Shown here: positions 61,800-64,000 of the stretch, piece by piece | Layout: every line of letters begins with the position of its first letter | How positions within the stretch are numbered: position 1 is the stretch's first letter | NCBI GenBank assembly: GCA_038087015.1 | Contig: JASBNA010000041.1 | Span: 62,001-126,000 of the forward strand | Origin: Cerrena zonata | Taxonomy: Eukaryota; Basidiomycota; Agaricomycetes; Polyporales; Cerrenaceae | Reading direction: 5' to 3' | Length of the DNA: 64,000 nucleotides | Made by a program: the position numbers and the translations under genes | Notes under the pieces: generated by a model | Seen by the model: only the letters and a program-made list of their open reading frames with translations | Database searches by the model: none | Told to the model about the DNA's origin: nothing

Positions 61800-63169
61800 C
61801 TTAGGATAGTGTCAAGAAAACAGAGTAACATTCGGGAAGAACCAACGGCTGGCAATGTGTTTCTGCATTAATTCTCGTATCCCCGCTTCATGGTCTGAAT
61901 TACGGGCGGGATTCACACGCATCGCTCTCTGCTCTCCTGTTTTGAAAAGCCACAAGGAGCGGATAGCCTTCGCTCCGTCAGGGATTAATGCGACTGTTTT
62001 ATTTCCTAGCACTTGACTTATGCAGAGGGTTTGTTACTGGACGTACTCTGGGCTGATCATCACAACGTTCTTATATACTGCGGTTACTGGGGTAGTTTCT
62101 ATTTCAAAACCCCATGGTACTCTCACACATCTTATCTCAAACGCTCGGGACAATACTATAGAAGGTGTCTTACTGCGACCGCTAGATAGCTAGCATCCCT
62201 GATATTTAGGAACTAGCCGTGTAATCGCACTTCAGAACTTAGAGTCACTGTAGAATATTGGTCTTAAAACATACATTCTCTAACGGGCTCTCTGGCTTGT
62301 AGCTTGGACGCAACAGCAGGAGTTTATATCAAGAATACCACGTACTTACTAGTAAAAAGTTCAAGGTTGGACCTGCCGCTGCTTGTTCAAGTTTGTTTGC
62401 ATAATATCATCCTCGTCATCATCGGCACCTTCCGAATTCCCCAAATAGGGTGCATGCCTTCCTTTTCTGGACACGCGGCAAGCAAGATTAGTATCTCGAG
62501 TTTTTTTTTTTCAGTCGTCCACCACACGACCCAAGTTCAAAGTTTCGACGAATTATCGCAAGGACGATTGGATCCAAAAAAGGGCGCTTTGTATTCCTCA
62601 CTGCAATAACCGTTGCCAACGACGATCTGCTCGTGCAAAAGTACAAGGAGAATCAGTCCGGGTCGGAAGGTGAGTAACAGAATGGGCTTTCCAGATTCAA
62701 TGTCCGGTATAATATTGTTCTGGTGTGAGATACAGCAAAATCGACATCGATCTAAAACTATCGCCTTCCTTCATAGTGCGCGAATGGGATGCTCCTAGTC
62801 GGGTGATGTTAAATTGTTCTTGACGGTGATTCATGACGAGGTGTTCGTTATCAATGTCTCAAGGTTCAGGTAGGTAAATCAGTCAACCGACTGATACAAT
62901 ATCAAAATAAGGGTGTTTTGTATCCTCAAGTACAAATCACCTTTATTGGGAATACATCGTCGGCGATGGTTGCCAACAATCTCTAAAAGTACAAGGACGA
63001 AGTAAAAGTAAAAGCGGTGAGTGTGCTGTATCAAGGATGATGCCGTTATGACTAAACAAAACATAGTTACAGCTGGTACACTATAAAGAGAACTGAGCCT
63101 CCATGGACAGAGGACAGTTCTTCGTCTTCACTATCCTCGGGTGAGGGTGTTACTGGTCCGGTGACGTGA

Positions 63170-63300
63170 CCATTCCGAGTCTGTGCTTTTGGTGGGGACC
63201 TCTGGCTGGGCGTCCTTCACTGATGGTCAAATCCGTATGACTGTAAAGCCGCTAACCAACTTGCGCGCATCAAGAGGCTTGGGAACCTTGACCGGGAAAG
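63170..63300 (-). pseudogene. Remnant of a type-A gene 3' end, unit 4
   Basis: Traces of the gene 1 tail (PLDARKLVSGFTV, VKDAQPEVPTKSTDSE) with a frame break and no clean stop; more decayed than in units 2 and 3. Confidence 0.6.
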
Positions 63301-63652
63301 TATTCATCACGATCGATCCAAGTTCAGTCTTCTAATTTCTTATTATAGCTCCCATTAAAAAGACTCACGCGCACATCGGTAACAGAAACCAAAAAGATAG
63401 ATCAAGGATGCATTGTATGTACTGGGTCAAATTGGCTACACGGCTCGATACACAGTGTTATTGGTATGCTAACGATGTTTAAAAGTACAAGAGCGAGGCG
63501 AAGAAAATATAGAAGAGGAGGTCAGTTCGTTGTTTGGATTCAGTGTGGAGTGTAAAATGATTGCAGTACAGCTAATATAATATCTAGAAAACCTGCTGCT
63601 AATCCTGACTTTACAGGCTTCTCCGCAACTCTACTGCATCCAAAATGGGTGT

Positions 63653-63669
63653 GTCACCAGTTAGGTGAC
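63653..63669 (-). terminator. Hairpin after the stop codon of array gene 4
   Basis: GTCACCTAACTGGTGAC on the minus strand, one base after TAA. Compared with genes 2 and 3 the closing pair T-A has become C-G on both sides, so the stem is kept. Confidence 0.5.
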
Positions 63670-63670
63670 G

Positions 63671-64000
63671 TTACATGGTTAAGTCTCTGTCCTGGGAAAG
63701 GACTCCTGGTAGGGCTCCTTCATCTACGGATGGAGGCTTGGCTGTGTAAAGCCGCTGACCGCCTGCCGCAGAGTAAGAGGTCGAGCCGCCTTCAGTATAC
63801 CTCTCGCCAACATTGGCGAGAGGTCCCTTCCCAGGAACATTTCCACCGTGGTCGGTGGTAGTGGTGGTGATGGTGGTGATATTGTCGATGACAGGAACAA
63901 GGGACAAGGTCACAAAACCCCTAGCAGCGATGGAACGCTGGAGAGCACGCATGTGTCTTGCACGACATGTCGAACACTGATCGCATGTGTCGACGTAGCC
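63671..64000 (-). CDS. Acidic CxxCxxC protein, array gene 4 (type B, partial)
   Basis: The C-terminal half of a fourth member; the 5' part lies outside the window. It reads TCDQCSTCRARHMRALQRS, AARGFVTLSLVPVIDN, TITTTTTDHGGNVPGKGPLA, ERYTEGGSTSYSAAGGQRLY and ends LSQDRDLTM with TAA at 63671-63673. No break is seen in the visible part. Confidence 0.7.
   Translation of the reverse strand, partial: GYVDTCDQCSTCRARHMRALQRSIAARGFVTLSLVPVIDNITTITTTTTDHGGNVPGKGPLANVGERYTEGGSTSYSAAGGQRLYTAKPPSVDEGALPGVLSQDRDLTM

Larger units (their letters stand above)
58623..62365. repeat. Tandem array, unit 3
   Basis: About 3.74 kb with the same landmark order as unit 2: TTGGACCTGCCGCT, GGGTGCATGCCTTCCTTTTC (about 58710), three 3'-flank modules (58.9, 59.3 and 59.8 kb), an intact gene, the promoter block and the spacer. 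It is closer to unit 2 than to unit 1 by eye. Confidence 0.8.
62366..64000. repeat. Tandem array, unit 4 (cut by the window end)
   Basis: Opens with TTGGACCTGCCGCTG and the GGGTGCATGCCTTCC block (about 62449), then three 3'-flank modules (62.7, 63.0 and 63.5 kb) and the start of an intact type-B gene. The array therefore continues beyond the window. Confidence 0.8.

Noticed and set aside
52248..63064. Minus-strand hydrophobic frames containing FYFCFVLVLLEIVGN in the array, as a possible membrane peptide
   Set aside because: Unit 3 has a stop in the frame, and the hydrophobicity follows from the pyrimidine-rich complement of the purine-rich plus-strand stretch. Antisense splice elements explain it better.

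Overview
The window reads as nuclear DNA of a basidiomycete fungus, most likely an agaricomycete. Genes are cut by many short introns (about 45 to 65 nt, GT...AG, often with a CTNAC-like branch site), and the families fit: tandem P450s, NCS1 and BSC6-like transporters, and DUF6593, DUF3455 and DUF2235 proteins. No rRNA, tRNA, CRISPR or intact transposon was recognised.

Layout. 0-14 kb: STN1 (telomere capping), a two-finger C2H2 regulator, a nearly gene-free 5 kb stretch, a DUF2235 hydrolase with a damaged splice donor, and the E2 enzyme UBC4. 14-21 kb: two tandem cytochrome P450 genes, the second without its membrane-anchor exons. 21-31 kb: two near-identical BSC6-like transporters flanking an ALY/REF-type mRNA export factor on the other strand, then 6-phosphofructo-2-kinase. 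31-36 kb: an NCS1 permease and the GID E3 ligase subunit Fyv10/MAEA. 36-52 kb: a DUF6593 gene, a stand-alone Nup96/Nup145C-type nucleoporin, RPA3, two DUF3455 secreted proteins, a DUF1770/Atg43-like gene and the GPI enzyme PIG-L/Gpi12.

52 kb to the end: a tandem array of about 3.7 kb units that runs off the window. The first unit is shorter and the fourth is cut. Each carries a gene for a small acidic protein of a family I do not recognise, with a strongly conserved Asp/Ser-rich block followed by C-x2-C-x2-C and a basic helix (RHMRALQRSI). Units 2-4 also hold decayed copies of gene 3' ends. The array has a TATA box about 130 bp before each start, a hairpin immediately after each stop codon, and ten plus-strand GT...AG intron-like elements antisense to the genes. 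This array is the best candidate for an undescribed system.

The remainder is mainly housekeeping: DNA maintenance (STN1, RPA3), nuclear traffic (Nup96, ALY/REF), protein turnover (UBC4, Fyv10) and sugar control (PFK2). Fyv10 and PFK2 both act on the glycolysis/gluconeogenesis balance in yeast, but nothing here shows that they are co-regulated. Exon structures were read by eye from splice signals and family motifs; outer ends are firmer than inner junctions.
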